Assembly (NCBI GenBank): GCA_037722135.1
Contig: JBBKAW010000044.1
Span: 1-41,223 of the forward strand
Length of the DNA: 41,223 nucleotides
Direction of reading: 5' to 3'
Source: Aquificaceae bacterium
GTDB taxonomy: Bacteria; Aquificota; Aquificia; Aquificales; Aquificaceae
The position numbers were made by a program, and so were the translations under genes. Below the pieces are notes generated by a model that did no database searches, was not told where the DNA came from, and was given only the letters and a program-made list of their open reading frames with translations. How positions within the stretch are numbered: the first letter of the stretch is position 1; each line of letters begins with the position of its first letter. Positions 8,753 through 15,885 of this stretch are shown here, in pieces.

Positions 8753-8758
8753 TATAAT
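8753..8758 (+). promoter_or_regulatory. Putative -10 element (TATAAT) of petABC
   Basis: A consensus TATAAT lies 40 bases before the petA start, followed by AGGAGG at 8786-8791. The -35 region at the right distance is poor, which could mean activator dependence. Confidence 0.45.
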
Positions 8759-8798
8759 TAAAAAGTGTAAGTTATGCACTATGTCAGGAGGTAATGTC

Positions 8799-9317
8799 AT
8801 GGAGACCTCAAGAAGGGACCTTTTAGGTCTCGCCATAGGCGGTTTAGGAGTAGTAGGAGTCCTTGGGGTTCTATACCCGCTTGTTAAAACCCTTGCACCA
8901 AGTGAAGCTTCTCTTGCGGGTGCTGTGGTGGAAGTGGACGTGGCTTCAATTCCCGAAGGACAGGTAAGGGTTGTCTCATGGAAAGGCAAACCTGTCTTTG
9001 TGGTCAAACTCCCTCAGGACTTCCAGTGGGCAGGTAAAACAAGGGAAGACAAAAACGCCAAGCTACTTCAGGGTCAAGATGCCTATGCAGTAGTAGCAGT
9101 TTGCACCCATCTTGGCTGTGTTCCTCTATGGAAACCTCAAGGTGAAGCAGGCTTTAACTATCCTGTTTTTCATTGTCCCTGTCATGGTGGGTTCTATTCT
9201 CCGTGGGGTGATGTTGTAGCTGGACCTCCTCCAAGACCCCTATACGTGCCTCCACAAAAGAGAGATGGTGATAAGTTAGTAATAGGTGAACCTGGGTTTG
9301 TAAAGGAACTTACATAA
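8799..9317 (+). CDS. petA: Rieske iron-sulfur subunit of cytochrome bc1
   Basis: Carries the [2Fe-2S] centre that takes the first electron from quinol and hands it to cytochrome c1. I chose ATG 8799 (172 residues) rather than an upstream in-frame codon because AGGAGG sits 7 bases before it. The N-terminus reads SRRDLLG then a hydrophobic stretch (about 9-32), a twin-arginine-type uncleaved anchor. Cluster motifs are CTHLGC (102-107) and CPCHGG (126-131): C102, H104, C126 and H129 bind the cluster, and C107 and C128 form the conserved disulfide. The GPPPRPL proline loop follows. It is the first gene of a three-gene bc1 operon divergent from sqr. Confidence 0.95.
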   Translation: METSRRDLLGLAIGGLGVVGVLGVLYPLVKTLAPSEASLAGAVVEVDVASIPEGQVRVVSWKGKPVFVVKLPQDFQWAGKTREDKNAKLLQGQDAYAVVAVCTHLGCVPLWKPQGEAGFNYPVFHCPCHGGFYSPWGDVVAGPPPRPLYVPPQKRDGDKLVIGEPGFVKELT

Positions 9318-9329
9318 GGAGGTATAAAC

Positions 9330-10541
9330 ATGCTTGGAAGGATTGGTAGATGGATTGATGAAAGAGCACATATTTCTGAGCTATGGCAGTCTCAGATGGT
9401 GGACTATAGAGTCCCCAAGAACCTTACATTCCCCTATGCCTTTGGTATAATGGCACTTGTTGCTTTTGTCATTCAGGTTATTTCCGGTATATTCCTCACC
9501 ATGTATTATCAACCAAACGTCCATACCGCCTTTGACAGTGCCAACTATACCATAATGAAGGAAGTTCCCTTCATGTGGCTTATAAGGCACGTGCACGCAG
9601 CGGGAGCTAACTTCTTCCTTGCAATAGTATACCTCCATATATTCACTGGCATATACTACAACGCCTACAAAAAGCCAAGAGAGCTAACCTGGATAGTAGG
9701 TTGGCTCATATACTTTGTTCTAATCACTACAGCCCTTACAGGATATCTCTTGCCTTGGGGACAGCTCTCCTATTGGGGCATGGTGGTCACAGCAGAAATA
9801 CCTACATCCATAGACTCTGCTCCCCTGATAGGTAATCTAAAGATAGGAGAAACTATTTCCATATGGATGAAAGGTGGATATGAAATAGGACAGATAACTC
9901 TTGGAAGGTTCTTTGGTCTTCACATATGGCTTTTGCCACTTATACTTCTGCTTCTTGTGAGCATTCACCTCTATTTGGTGCGTGCTGCGGGCATATCCAA
10001 CCCAGAGGGAAGAGAGATAGACAAGAAAAAAGAAGGAGTGCCTTTCCACCCCTACATGACCCTCAAAGAAGGTGCGTATGTGATGGGATACCTTGCGGTG
10101 TTCTTCTTCTTTGTCTTCTTCTACATGCACCACTTCTTGCCACCAGACAACTACGACCCTGCAGACCCATTTAAGACACCAGAGCACATAGCTCCAGAGT
10201 GGTATCTGCTTGCCTACTACACCATATTTAGGTCCATACCAGACAAGTTCCTCGGTTTTGTAGCCTTTAACCTTACCCTTATTTTCCTTCTTATACTACC
10301 TTTCCTTGACTTTTCTCCTCTAAGGAGTGCAAGGAATAGACCTCTCTTCTTTATAATGTTTATAGTGCTTGTAATTTCTTCTATGGCTCTTACCATACTT
10401 GGCACTATGCCTCCCACACCTACCAACGCACTGCTTGGTCTTATATTCACTGGAGGTCTTTTTGCTTTCTTCCTCTCTCTACCAATAATCTCCATCATAG
10501 AGTGGCGTTTGTATAAAGCAAAAGGAGGTGAAAAGCAATGA
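9330..10541 (+). CDS. petB: Cytochrome b of the bc1 complex
   Basis: Membrane core of the bc1 complex, with the quinol oxidation and quinone reduction sites. At 403 residues it is a full-length, unsplit cytochrome b with about eight hydrophobic helices. Haem-ligand histidines are H89 and H103 (spacing 14) in helix B and H198 and H213 (spacing 15) in helix D. The 15 spacing in helix D is a b6-like trait; mitochondrial-type bc1 has 14. The quinol-site motif PEWY is present in HIAPEWYLL. GGAGG precedes the ATG, 12 bases separate it from petA, and its stop overlaps the petC start by four bases, so the operon is translationally coupled. Confidence 0.96.
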   Translation: MLGRIGRWIDERAHISELWQSQMVDYRVPKNLTFPYAFGIMALVAFVIQVISGIFLTMYYQPNVHTAFDSANYTIMKEVPFMWLIRHVHAAGANFFLAIVYLHIFTGIYYNAYKKPRELTWIVGWLIYFVLITTALTGYLLPWGQLSYWGMVVTAEIPTSIDSAPLIGNLKIGETISIWMKGGYEIGQITLGRFFGLHIWLLPLILLLLVSIHLYLVRAAGISNPEGREIDKKKEGVPFHPYMTLKEGAYVMGYLAVFFFFVFFYMHHFLPPDNYDPADPFKTPEHIAPEWYLLAYYTIFRSIPDKFLGFVAFNLTLIFLLILPFLDFSPLRSARNRPLFFIMFIVLVISSMALTILGTMPPTPTNALLGLIFTGGLFAFFLSLPIISIIEWRLYKAKGGEKQ

Positions 10542-11170
10542 TAAAGACTGTGTTCTTTACGGTTATCACAGTTCTCTTTTTCTACATAATATGGATAAAC
10601 AACATTTTTGCTCCTCACAAGCGTTATGAAATGCCTGCACAGTATGCAAGGATAGCTGACGATGTGAAGAGCTATGCAAAAGAAGGTAAACAGCTCTTTG
10701 AACTATACTGTCAGGCATGCCACTCTGTCAGGTATGATGGAGTGTATATAAGCTCCGTGCAAGCAAACCCTAAACTCCAAACACTTCAAGAAAAGTATGG
10801 AAAGGTGCTTCCAAGAGATGTATACGAAGCGGTATTTTATGAAGACCTAATGGCTTTGAAAGAATCCTTTGGTAAAGTGCCACCAGACCTCTCCACCATA
10901 TATTTAGTTAAAGGTAAAGAATATCTCTTCGCCTTCACTCTTGAGCCTGATAAAGTCATACCTGGCACCTCCATGCCAGCGGTTGTGGCAGGAATGCCCG
11001 AGGAGACCGCAAAAATAATAGCTTACCTTAAATCTGTGGCTGAGCCTCCTCCAGAGGAGAAAAACAAGAGGGTTCTTATGGGTGTTGGCACAATAGCCTA
11101 TTTTGTGGTTATGGGAGTTCTCCTTTGGATATGGAGAGGCAGAATACTCAAGAGGATGGGTTTGCACTAA
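10538..11170 (+). CDS. petC: Cytochrome c1-type monohaem subunit of the bc1 complex
   Basis: Accepts electrons from the Rieske centre and passes them to soluble cytochrome c. The 210-residue protein has one c-type haem site, CQACH (C58, C61, H62), a likely sixth-ligand Met in PGTSMPAV (about residue 146), an N-terminal hydrophobic segment (3-24) and a C-terminal membrane anchor (about 178-198). A single CxxCH separates it from the dihaem c1 proteins of epsilon-proteobacteria. It overlaps petB by four bases (ATGA). The last 23 bases overlap the convergent endonuclease III-like gene, and a strong hairpin follows 17 bases after the stop. Confidence 0.92.
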   Translation: MIKTVFFTVITVLFFYIIWINNIFAPHKRYEMPAQYARIADDVKSYAKEGKQLFELYCQACHSVRYDGVYISSVQANPKLQTLQEKYGKVLPRDVYEAVFYEDLMALKESFGKVPPDLSTIYLVKGKEYLFAFTLEPDKVIPGTSMPAVVAGMPEETAKIIAYLKSVAEPPPEEKNKRVLMGVGTIAYFVVMGVLLWIWRGRILKRMGLH

Positions 11171-11798
11171 TACAAAAGCTATTCAAAGGACACTCCCCAC
11201 ATAGGGGGGTGCTCCTGCAATACCTCTTTGCATGCTCATCTATGAGCGCATGGAATTCCTTATAAATTTCAATTTCCTTAGGTAGGTTCTCCTCGAAAAA
11301 CTTCTTAAGCTTTTCGTAGTTCATATCAATCCCCATAAACCTCTTCATAAATCTCTGAGTATACTTGTCTATAACAAAGCTTAGTCTATCACCTGCATAG
11401 AGTAGTATGGTATCCGCTGTTTCTGGTCCTATGCCCTTTATTCGTAGCAGTTCTTCCCTTGATAGGGTTTTTACCTTGTCTGTAGGGTCTATAAGCTCAG
11501 CTACCCTTTTTAATCTAATGGATTTCTGATTGTAAAAACCAGAGGGTTTAATAAGTTCTTTTAACCTTTCCATATTGACCTTTCTCACGAATTCAAGAGA
11601 GAGCTCACCATATCTTTTCAAGTTCTCTAAGGCTTTTTCCACATTCCTCCAGCTTGTGTTTTGAGTAAGCACCGCACCAATTATTATCTCATCCCTGGGG
11701 TCTGTGCCTTTACTTTTATGGTATTGAATATCCACTGGCCACCATCCTTGAAAGTGGTAAAGGTCAAGTAAAAGTTCGTATAATTTCAACAACCTCAT
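11148..11798 (-). CDS. Endonuclease III-related HhH-GPD protein with [4Fe-4S] cluster (COG2231-like)
   Basis: A DNA glycosylase-fold protein of 216 residues. It has the family signature TQNTSWRNVEKAL (45-57), a helix-hairpin-helix IKGIGPETADTIL (120-132), the catalytic Asp D144 (FVIDKY) and four C-terminal cysteines C194, C200, C203, C209 (C-x5-C-x2-C-x5-C) for a [4Fe-4S] cluster. The residue equal to the catalytic Lys120 of E. coli Nth (GRKTA) is Glu126 (GPETA), so it should lack lyase activity and act, if at all, as a monofunctional base glycosylase, like MagIII-type 3-methyladenine glycosylases. Its 5' end overlaps the kinase-like gene by 35 bases. The lesion is not known from sequence. 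Confidence 0.85.
   Translation of the reverse strand: MRLLKLYELLLDLYHFQGWWPVDIQYHKSKGTDPRDEIIIGAVLTQNTSWRNVEKALENLKRYGELSLEFVRKVNMERLKELIKPSGFYNQKSIRLKRVAELIDPTDKVKTLSREELLRIKGIGPETADTILLYAGDRLSFVIDKYTQRFMKRFMGIDMNYEKLKKFFEENLPKEIEIYKEFHALIDEHAKRYCRSTPLCGECPLNSFCISANPSS
11187..11216 (+). terminator. Strong hairpin 17 bases after petC, inside the opposing gene
   Basis: AGGA+CACTCCCC (11187-11198) pairs with GGGGGGTG (11204-11211) and, past one bulged C, TCCT (11213-11216). The loop is ACATA and one pair is G-T. The position suits termination of petABC but no T-run follows, so it may be Rho-dependent or an mRNA 3' stabiliser. The same bases encode the Fe-S cysteine region of the minus-strand gene. 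Confidence 0.45.
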
Positions 11799-12351
11799 CG
11801 TATACCTTCTCTCCTTTTGAATATCTTCTTCCTAAATCTATCGCCTTTTCCTTTTCAAGGAAGCCCTCTCTTACCAGCAGTTGGAGGAACTGTGTAAGGT
11901 TATGCAACTTTTGGGACTTTTGGCTACCCCTTTCAAAATCAAGCATATAGACTTCTCCATCCTCACCTAAAAGGACATTCTTGTCAAGGCTATGAAACTC
12001 ATCCTTGTTTATACCAAGAGAGTCCAAAAGCTTAATGAGCTCCAATACTTTCAGATAAACCCTTGCCTTTTCCTTAGGAGAAAGCTTTTTCTTTTGAAGA
12101 GGAACACCTTCAATAAAAGGATATACTATAAAGTCCTTTCCACAAAAAAGAACTTGTGGAAAACCTCTATATCCCAAGAGCCTTTTTAATATCTCACATT
12201 CTTTTTGTATAGCGTAAACTCTTTCTTGGTCTTTGGCTACCTTTATGGCTACCCTTTGCCCTTTCCATACACCTCTATAGACATACCCTCTCCAACCTTT
12301 GCTAAAAAGTTCAAGCCCTTCCACTTCCTTTTTAAACTCCTCAAACTTCAC
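11764..12351 (-). CDS. Small predicted Ser/Thr protein-kinase-like protein (COG2112/RIO-like)
   Basis: About 195 residues if started at GTG 12351, where its reading frame overlaps the end of the preceding gene; a longer in-frame start up to 12444 is possible but would lie inside that gene. A glycine-rich loop (SKGWRGYVYRGVWKG), the ATP-anchoring Lys in VAIKVAK, the Glu of helix C (KECEIL), a catalytic-loop equivalent HSLDKNVLL (normal HRDxxxxN) and a metal-binding DFERG in place of DFG are visible. This compact arrangement is typical of archaeal/thermophile predicted kinases. The target is unknown; a small-molecule kinase is possible. It sits between a metal-chaperone gene and the endonuclease III relative in an overlapping operon. 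Confidence 0.7.
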   Translation of the reverse strand: MKFEEFKKEVEGLELFSKGWRGYVYRGVWKGQRVAIKVAKDQERVYAIQKECEILKRLLGYRGFPQVLFCGKDFIVYPFIEGVPLQKKKLSPKEKARVYLKVLELIKLLDSLGINKDEFHSLDKNVLLGEDGEVYMLDFERGSQKSQKLHNLTQFLQLLVREGFLEKEKAIDLGRRYSKGEKVYDEVVEIIRTFT

Positions 12352-12553
12352 CAACGACCCTATAGCCCCACTCTTCCACTGCGGACTTAAGGACATGAAA
12401 AGGTATTTCCTTTTCCATATGGACCTGCACCTTACCCTCTTCAAGGCTTACCTCAACATGGGAGACACCTTCGATGGAGTATATTGCCCTCTTTACACTC
12501 TCCACACAATGTGCACAGGTCATACCTTCAACCTTTAGCGTTTTTCTCATCAT
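12341..12553 (-). CDS. Heavy-metal-associated (HMA) domain protein, copper-chaperone-like
   Basis: A 70-residue single-domain protein with the ferredoxin-like HMA fold. The metal site is GMTCAHC near residues 10-16, and the pattern VEGMTC...V.......GV..VEVSL..GKV is standard for CopZ/MerP-like proteins that carry Cu(I) or another soft metal. No metal-pumping P-type ATPase is in the window, so its partner is elsewhere. It lies 22 bases after mobA and its 3' end overlaps the start of the kinase-like gene. ATG 12553 and ATG 12550 are equally possible starts. Confidence 0.88.
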   Translation of the reverse strand: MMRKTLKVEGMTCAHCVESVKRAIYSIEGVSHVEVSLEEGKVQVHMEKEIPFHVLKSAVEEWGYRVVGEV

Positions 12554-12575
12554 ACTTTCTAATATAAGGCATCTC

Positions 12576-13169
12576 CTATGTATCCGAGTAGCCTATAGCT
12601 TTTATTATATTATTGGCATCCGTCCTTGTGTTCATGTTCAGAAAGGACAAAAGGGTAGGGTCGTATTCTAAAACCTCTCCTTCAGCAATCTCCTTATATG
12701 GAAACCTTTTTACAAAGTCCAACACTTTTTCACCACCCGCTTTTATATATAGCTTTAACTCTGGCAGGACCTGTTTGTAATAAACTGCAAAAAGAGGATA
12801 GAGCTTTCCGTTTATATTAAAAAGGGTTATGGGAGGATTTGCTCTTCTCAGCAGAAGGCTCACTACTTCCTTCTTTATAAGTGGCATGTCCCCAGCTACG
12901 ATGAGAGCCTTATCTCCTTTTAAGTTTTCCAACGCTGTATAGAGCCCTGCAAGAGCAAATTGTTTTTCAATCACATCCTTAACTACTTCCACTTCCTTTA
13001 AAAAAGAAAACTTTTCTTTATCCTTTACCACTAAACACAGCCTTCCGCATACGCCCCTTAAGGCTTCGAGCGTATACTCTATAACCCTCTTCCCACCTAT
13101 CTGATAGAGAAGTTTGTCTTCGCCAAATCGTCTACTTAGACCACCTGCAAGCACGAAGCATTCTATCAT
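12576..13169 (-). CDS. mobA: Molybdenum cofactor guanylyltransferase
   Basis: Adds GMP to molybdopterin to make the bis-MGD cofactor of enzymes such as formate dehydrogenase, nitrate reductase or polysulfide reductase. The 197-residue protein opens with the nucleotidyltransferase signature FVLAGGLSRRFGEDK (Mo-GTP binding, residues about 5-19) and has the metal-binding ALIVAGDMPLI segment (about 94-104). Its length and order fit MobA. Its ATG overlaps the end of the upstream lytic transglycosylase gene by four bases (ATGA). No molybdoenzyme is encoded here. Confidence 0.9.
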   Translation of the reverse strand: MIECFVLAGGLSRRFGEDKLLYQIGGKRVIEYTLEALRGVCGRLCLVVKDKEKFSFLKEVEVVKDVIEKQFALAGLYTALENLKGDKALIVAGDMPLIKKEVVSLLLRRANPPITLFNINGKLYPLFAVYYKQVLPELKLYIKAGGEKVLDFVKRFPYKEIAEGEVLEYDPTLLSFLNMNTRTDANNIIKAIGYSDT

Positions 13170-14104
13170 TCTCTTATTATAAGTTTTGCACCGTTTGGAA
13201 GTCTTTCAACCCTATCTTTTGTATTATGCTCCTTCGGTATGTATACATATGTCCCTGCAGGAACCACTTCACTTCTTATGTGAGGGTTTAGGTCTCTAAA
13301 GGTGCTTACCCTTAAGTTTTTTTCTGCGAGTATCTCCTCAACTAATGTATCCCTTTCCACAAGCCTTCTGTCCACACTTATACCCTCAACCCTAACAGAC
13401 AGACCATATTTCTCGGGGTCTCTTGCAAGAAGCAATACTGCAAAAAAGGCAGGAACATAGTTTCTTGTCTCATCTGGCAAGAACCTCTGTGTTATCCAAA
13501 AATCTACACCACCTGTCCTTCTTGCCACACAACCCTCACCACAATTATAAGCGGCGAGTGCAAGCTCCCAGTTTCCAAACATGTTGTATAGGTCTTTTAG
13601 ATACCTCATAGCTGCGTCCGTAGCCTTGACCACGTCAAATCTTTCGTCCACAAACTGGTCAACTCTTAGCCCATATCTTCTTGCGGTAGATGGAATAAAC
13701 TGCCAGAGCCCTGCTGCACCGGACCTTGAAACTGCAAAGTTGTTAAAAGCACTCTCTATAACAGGCAATAATGCAAGCTCTTCGGGAAGACCATGTTTCT
13801 GCACAATGGGTTTTATTATGGGCATATAGTAGTTTGCTCTTTGCAAGGCTAATTCAAAGGACCTTCTATTTCTAAGGTAGTAATCTATAAACCTCTTTAT
13901 CTCTTCTCTATCTGGTATAGGTATGCCAAAGGTTTTTGCCTCTTCTTCTATGAACCTCTCTTCTTCCTCTGTAAAGTAAAAACTTCCCCTTTGCACGAAA
14001 CTTACTTGATGCTCTACCTTTGGCATCACCGCTTGCCTTACAGTAGGAGTGCAAGAGCTCAGTAAGACACACGATAGCCAAAGGAGTAAACCCCCCTTTT
14101 TCAT
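13166..14104 (-). CDS. Membrane-bound lytic murein transglycosylase lipoprotein (SLT/MltD-like)
   Basis: Cleaves peptidoglycan glycan strands with 1,6-anhydro product formation, acting from the inner face of the outer membrane. The 312-residue protein starts with a basic n-region, a hydrophobic core and a lipobox-like LLSSC (Cys18). The SLT domain (about residues 95-215) shows the catalytic Glu in PVIESAFNNFAVS, then the GLWQFIPSTARRYGL and ALAAYNCGEG motifs. A C-terminal region may carry one degenerate LysM-like repeat (residues about 255-300). It heads a minus-strand operon. TATAAT lies 8 bases before the ATG without a Shine-Dalgarno, predicting a leader of about 2 bases. It is divergent from rlmN with only 49 bases between. 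Confidence 0.92.
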   Translation of the reverse strand: MKKGGLLLWLSCVLLSSCTPTVRQAVMPKVEHQVSFVQRGSFYFTEEEERFIEEEAKTFGIPIPDREEIKRFIDYYLRNRRSFELALQRANYYMPIIKPIVQKHGLPEELALLPVIESAFNNFAVSRSGAAGLWQFIPSTARRYGLRVDQFVDERFDVVKATDAAMRYLKDLYNMFGNWELALAAYNCGEGCVARRTGGVDFWITQRFLPDETRNYVPAFFAVLLLARDPEKYGLSVRVEGISVDRRLVERDTLVEEILAEKNLRVSTFRDLNPHIRSEVVPAGTYVYIPKEHNTKDRVERLPNGAKLIIRE

Positions 14105-14112
14105 AGGTTTTT

Positions 14113-14118
14113 ATTATA
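14113..14118 (-). promoter_or_regulatory. Putative -10 element (TATAAT) for the leaderless transglycosylase operon
   Basis: Minus-strand TATAAT ends 8 bases before the ATG at 14104; transcription would begin about 2 bases before the start codon. No -35 at 16-18 bases is recognisable. Confidence 0.4.
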
Positions 14119-14137
14119 CAATTGTTGCGGTCAAGGT

Positions 14138-14143
14138 TATAAA
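14138..14143 (+). promoter_or_regulatory. Putative -10 element (TATAAA) for leaderless rlmN
   Basis: TATAAA ends 10 bases before ATG 14154. There is no Shine-Dalgarno. It sits back to back with the divergent TATAAT inside a 49-base gap, so the two promoters must overlap. Confidence 0.35.
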
Positions 14144-14153
14144 TTTATACACT

Positions 14154-15197
14154 ATGCGCGTGCTTACGTCCTTCAATTTAACAGAGTTAAGGGACATCTT
14201 CAAAGAGCTTGGGCTTGAGCCATATAGGGCAAATCAGGTCCTTGACTGGGTTTATAAAAAGTTCGAAACAGACTTCCAGAATATGACAAACCTTTCAAAG
14301 GCACACAGGAATATGCTTTCCGAGCATTTTAAAGTGCATACCCTTGAACTCGTTGGTAAAGTGCCTGCGGAAGACTCGGTAAAGTATATATTTAGGACCG
14401 AAGATGGTCATCTCATAGAGACGGTTCTCATATTTGAAAGAGACCATTTAACACTTTGTGTATCTTCTCAAGTTGGTTGTGCGGTAGGATGCAAGTTTTG
14501 TGCCACTGCAAAGGATGGGCTTTTGAGAAACCTGACAACCTCCGAGATAATTGACCAGTATCTCCTCGTGCAAAAAGAGACACCAAACAAAATAAGGAAC
14601 GTGGTCTTTATGGGTATGGGTGAACCCTTGGCAAACTATGAAGCAGTCCGAAAGGCTGTAGAGATAATGGTAAGCCCATGGGGTATAGACCTCTCCAAAA
14701 GGAGGGTTAGTATATCCACAAGCGGTCTTGTCGCTCAGATAAGAAGAATGGCGCAGGACCCTCTCATGAAAGAGCTAAACCTTGCGGTTTCTATAAACGC
14801 ACCCTCTCAAGAACTTAGAGAAACCCTTATGCCCATAAGCAAAACCAACAGCCTTAAGGAGATTCTTCAAGCTCTTATAGAATTCCCTTATCCTCCCGAC
14901 AGGAGAATAATGCTTGAATATGTTCTGATAAAAGGATTAAACGATTCACCCAAACAAGCAGAAGCTTTAGCCAAACTTATAGCTCCTTATAGGAGGAAAT
15001 TTAAAGTTAACTTAATCCCTTACAATCCAGACCCATCCATCCCCTTTGAAAGACCATCTATGGAAAGCGTATACGCCTTTCAAGAGGTGCTAAGGAAACA
15101 CCACATAGCCACCTTTATAAGATTTAGCAAGGGTATTGAGGTTTTTGGAGCATGCGGACAACTAAGGAGCAGAAGACTTGAACTTATGGTAAAATAA
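14154..15197 (+). CDS. rlmN: Dual-specificity 23S rRNA/tRNA adenine-C2 methyltransferase RlmN
   Basis: Radical-SAM enzyme that methylates C2 of A2503 in 23S rRNA and A37 of some tRNAs. I start it at ATG 14154 (347 residues); an in-frame extension to 14049 would run through the neighbouring transglycosylase gene. The radical-SAM cluster is CAVGCKFC (C-x3-C-x2-C) inside CVSSQVGCAVGCKFCATA, followed by GMGEPLANY and SISTSGLV. The C-terminal Cys of GACGQLRSR forms the covalent methyl intermediate with a second Cys. Length and motif order are typical. lepB follows five bases later. Confidence 0.95.
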   Translation: MRVLTSFNLTELRDIFKELGLEPYRANQVLDWVYKKFETDFQNMTNLSKAHRNMLSEHFKVHTLELVGKVPAEDSVKYIFRTEDGHLIETVLIFERDHLTLCVSSQVGCAVGCKFCATAKDGLLRNLTTSEIIDQYLLVQKETPNKIRNVVFMGMGEPLANYEAVRKAVEIMVSPWGIDLSKRRVSISTSGLVAQIRRMAQDPLMKELNLAVSINAPSQELRETLMPISKTNSLKEILQALIEFPYPPDRRIMLEYVLIKGLNDSPKQAEALAKLIAPYRRKFKVNLIPYNPDPSIPFERPSMESVYAFQEVLRKHHIATFIRFSKGIEVFGACGQLRSRRLELMVK

Positions 15198-15201
15198 AAG
15201 G

Positions 15202-15885
15202 GTGCAGGCAGTTCCCAAGTGGTTCAAAGAGCTTATAGTAGTTATAATAGTGGTTCTTTTTATTAGGGCTTTTTTCGTTCAGGCTTACAACATACCGTCG
15301 GGTTCTATGAAACCCACCCTTCTTGTAGGCGACTTTATACTTGTAAACAAGCTTGTTTACAGATTTTCTGAACCTCAAAGAGGAGATATAGTGGTCTTTA
15401 AGTGGCCCGAGAACCCAAGAATAGACTTCATAAAAAGGATAATAGGTATGCCTGGAGATACCCTTGAGATAAGAGGTGAAAGAGTCTTTATAAATGGTCA
15501 AGAATTACCCTTGAAGTTTGTGAAAGAGGTTTTTGAGGATGGAAATCTAAAGCTTATCTATGAAGAAACACTTCCCAATGGAGTAAAGTACCACATAGCC
15601 CTTTACCAAAACCCTTTTATCCAAAGAAAGGATGTCTATTATGCCAAAATACCTGAAGGATACTACTTTGTGATGGGAGACAACAGAGACAACAGTGAGG
15701 ACAGCAGATATTGGGGACTTCTGCCAAGGGAAAATATAGTGGGGAAGGCTTTTGTGGTTTACTTTTCTGGAGATATACCTCCTCTTGACAGCACAGATGT
15801 AAGTATATTTACTGGCTTTAAACAACTTTTTCTTGCTCTGCTAAACCCGAGATTTGAAAGGATAGGCAAGCCTCTTATATGGTAA
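15202..15885 (+). CDS. lepB: Signal peptidase I
   Basis: Removes signal peptides from Sec- and Tat-exported proteins at the outer face of the cytoplasmic membrane. The 227-residue protein has one N-terminal membrane segment (about 10-28), the catalytic Ser in NIPSGSMKPTL, the general-base Lys in DFIKRIIGMPGD, and box E GDNRDNSEDSRYWG. The start is GTG 15202, four bases after the rlmN stop, with only a weak AAAGG before it, so coupling to rlmN is likely. Its end overlaps the convergent minus-strand gene by 11 bases. Confidence 0.95.
   Translation: MQAVPKWFKELIVVIIVVLFIRAFFVQAYNIPSGSMKPTLLVGDFILVNKLVYRFSEPQRGDIVVFKWPENPRIDFIKRIIGMPGDTLEIRGERVFINGQELPLKFVKEVFEDGNLKLIYEETLPNGVKYHIALYQNPFIQRKDVYYAKIPEGYYFVMGDNRDNSEDSRYWGLLPRENIVGKAFVVYFSGDIPPLDSTDVSIFTGFKQLFLALLNPRFERIGKPLIW

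Noticed and set aside
8540-9007. 155-codon minus-strand open frame spanning the sqr start, the intergenic region and petA
   Set aside because: It overlaps two well-identified genes and their promoters, shows no family motif and reads as a low-complexity shadow of petA.
14049-14153. 35-codon N-terminal extension of rlmN
   Set aside because: It would run through the divergent transglycosylase signal peptide and both promoters; the ATG at 14154 gives the normal family start.
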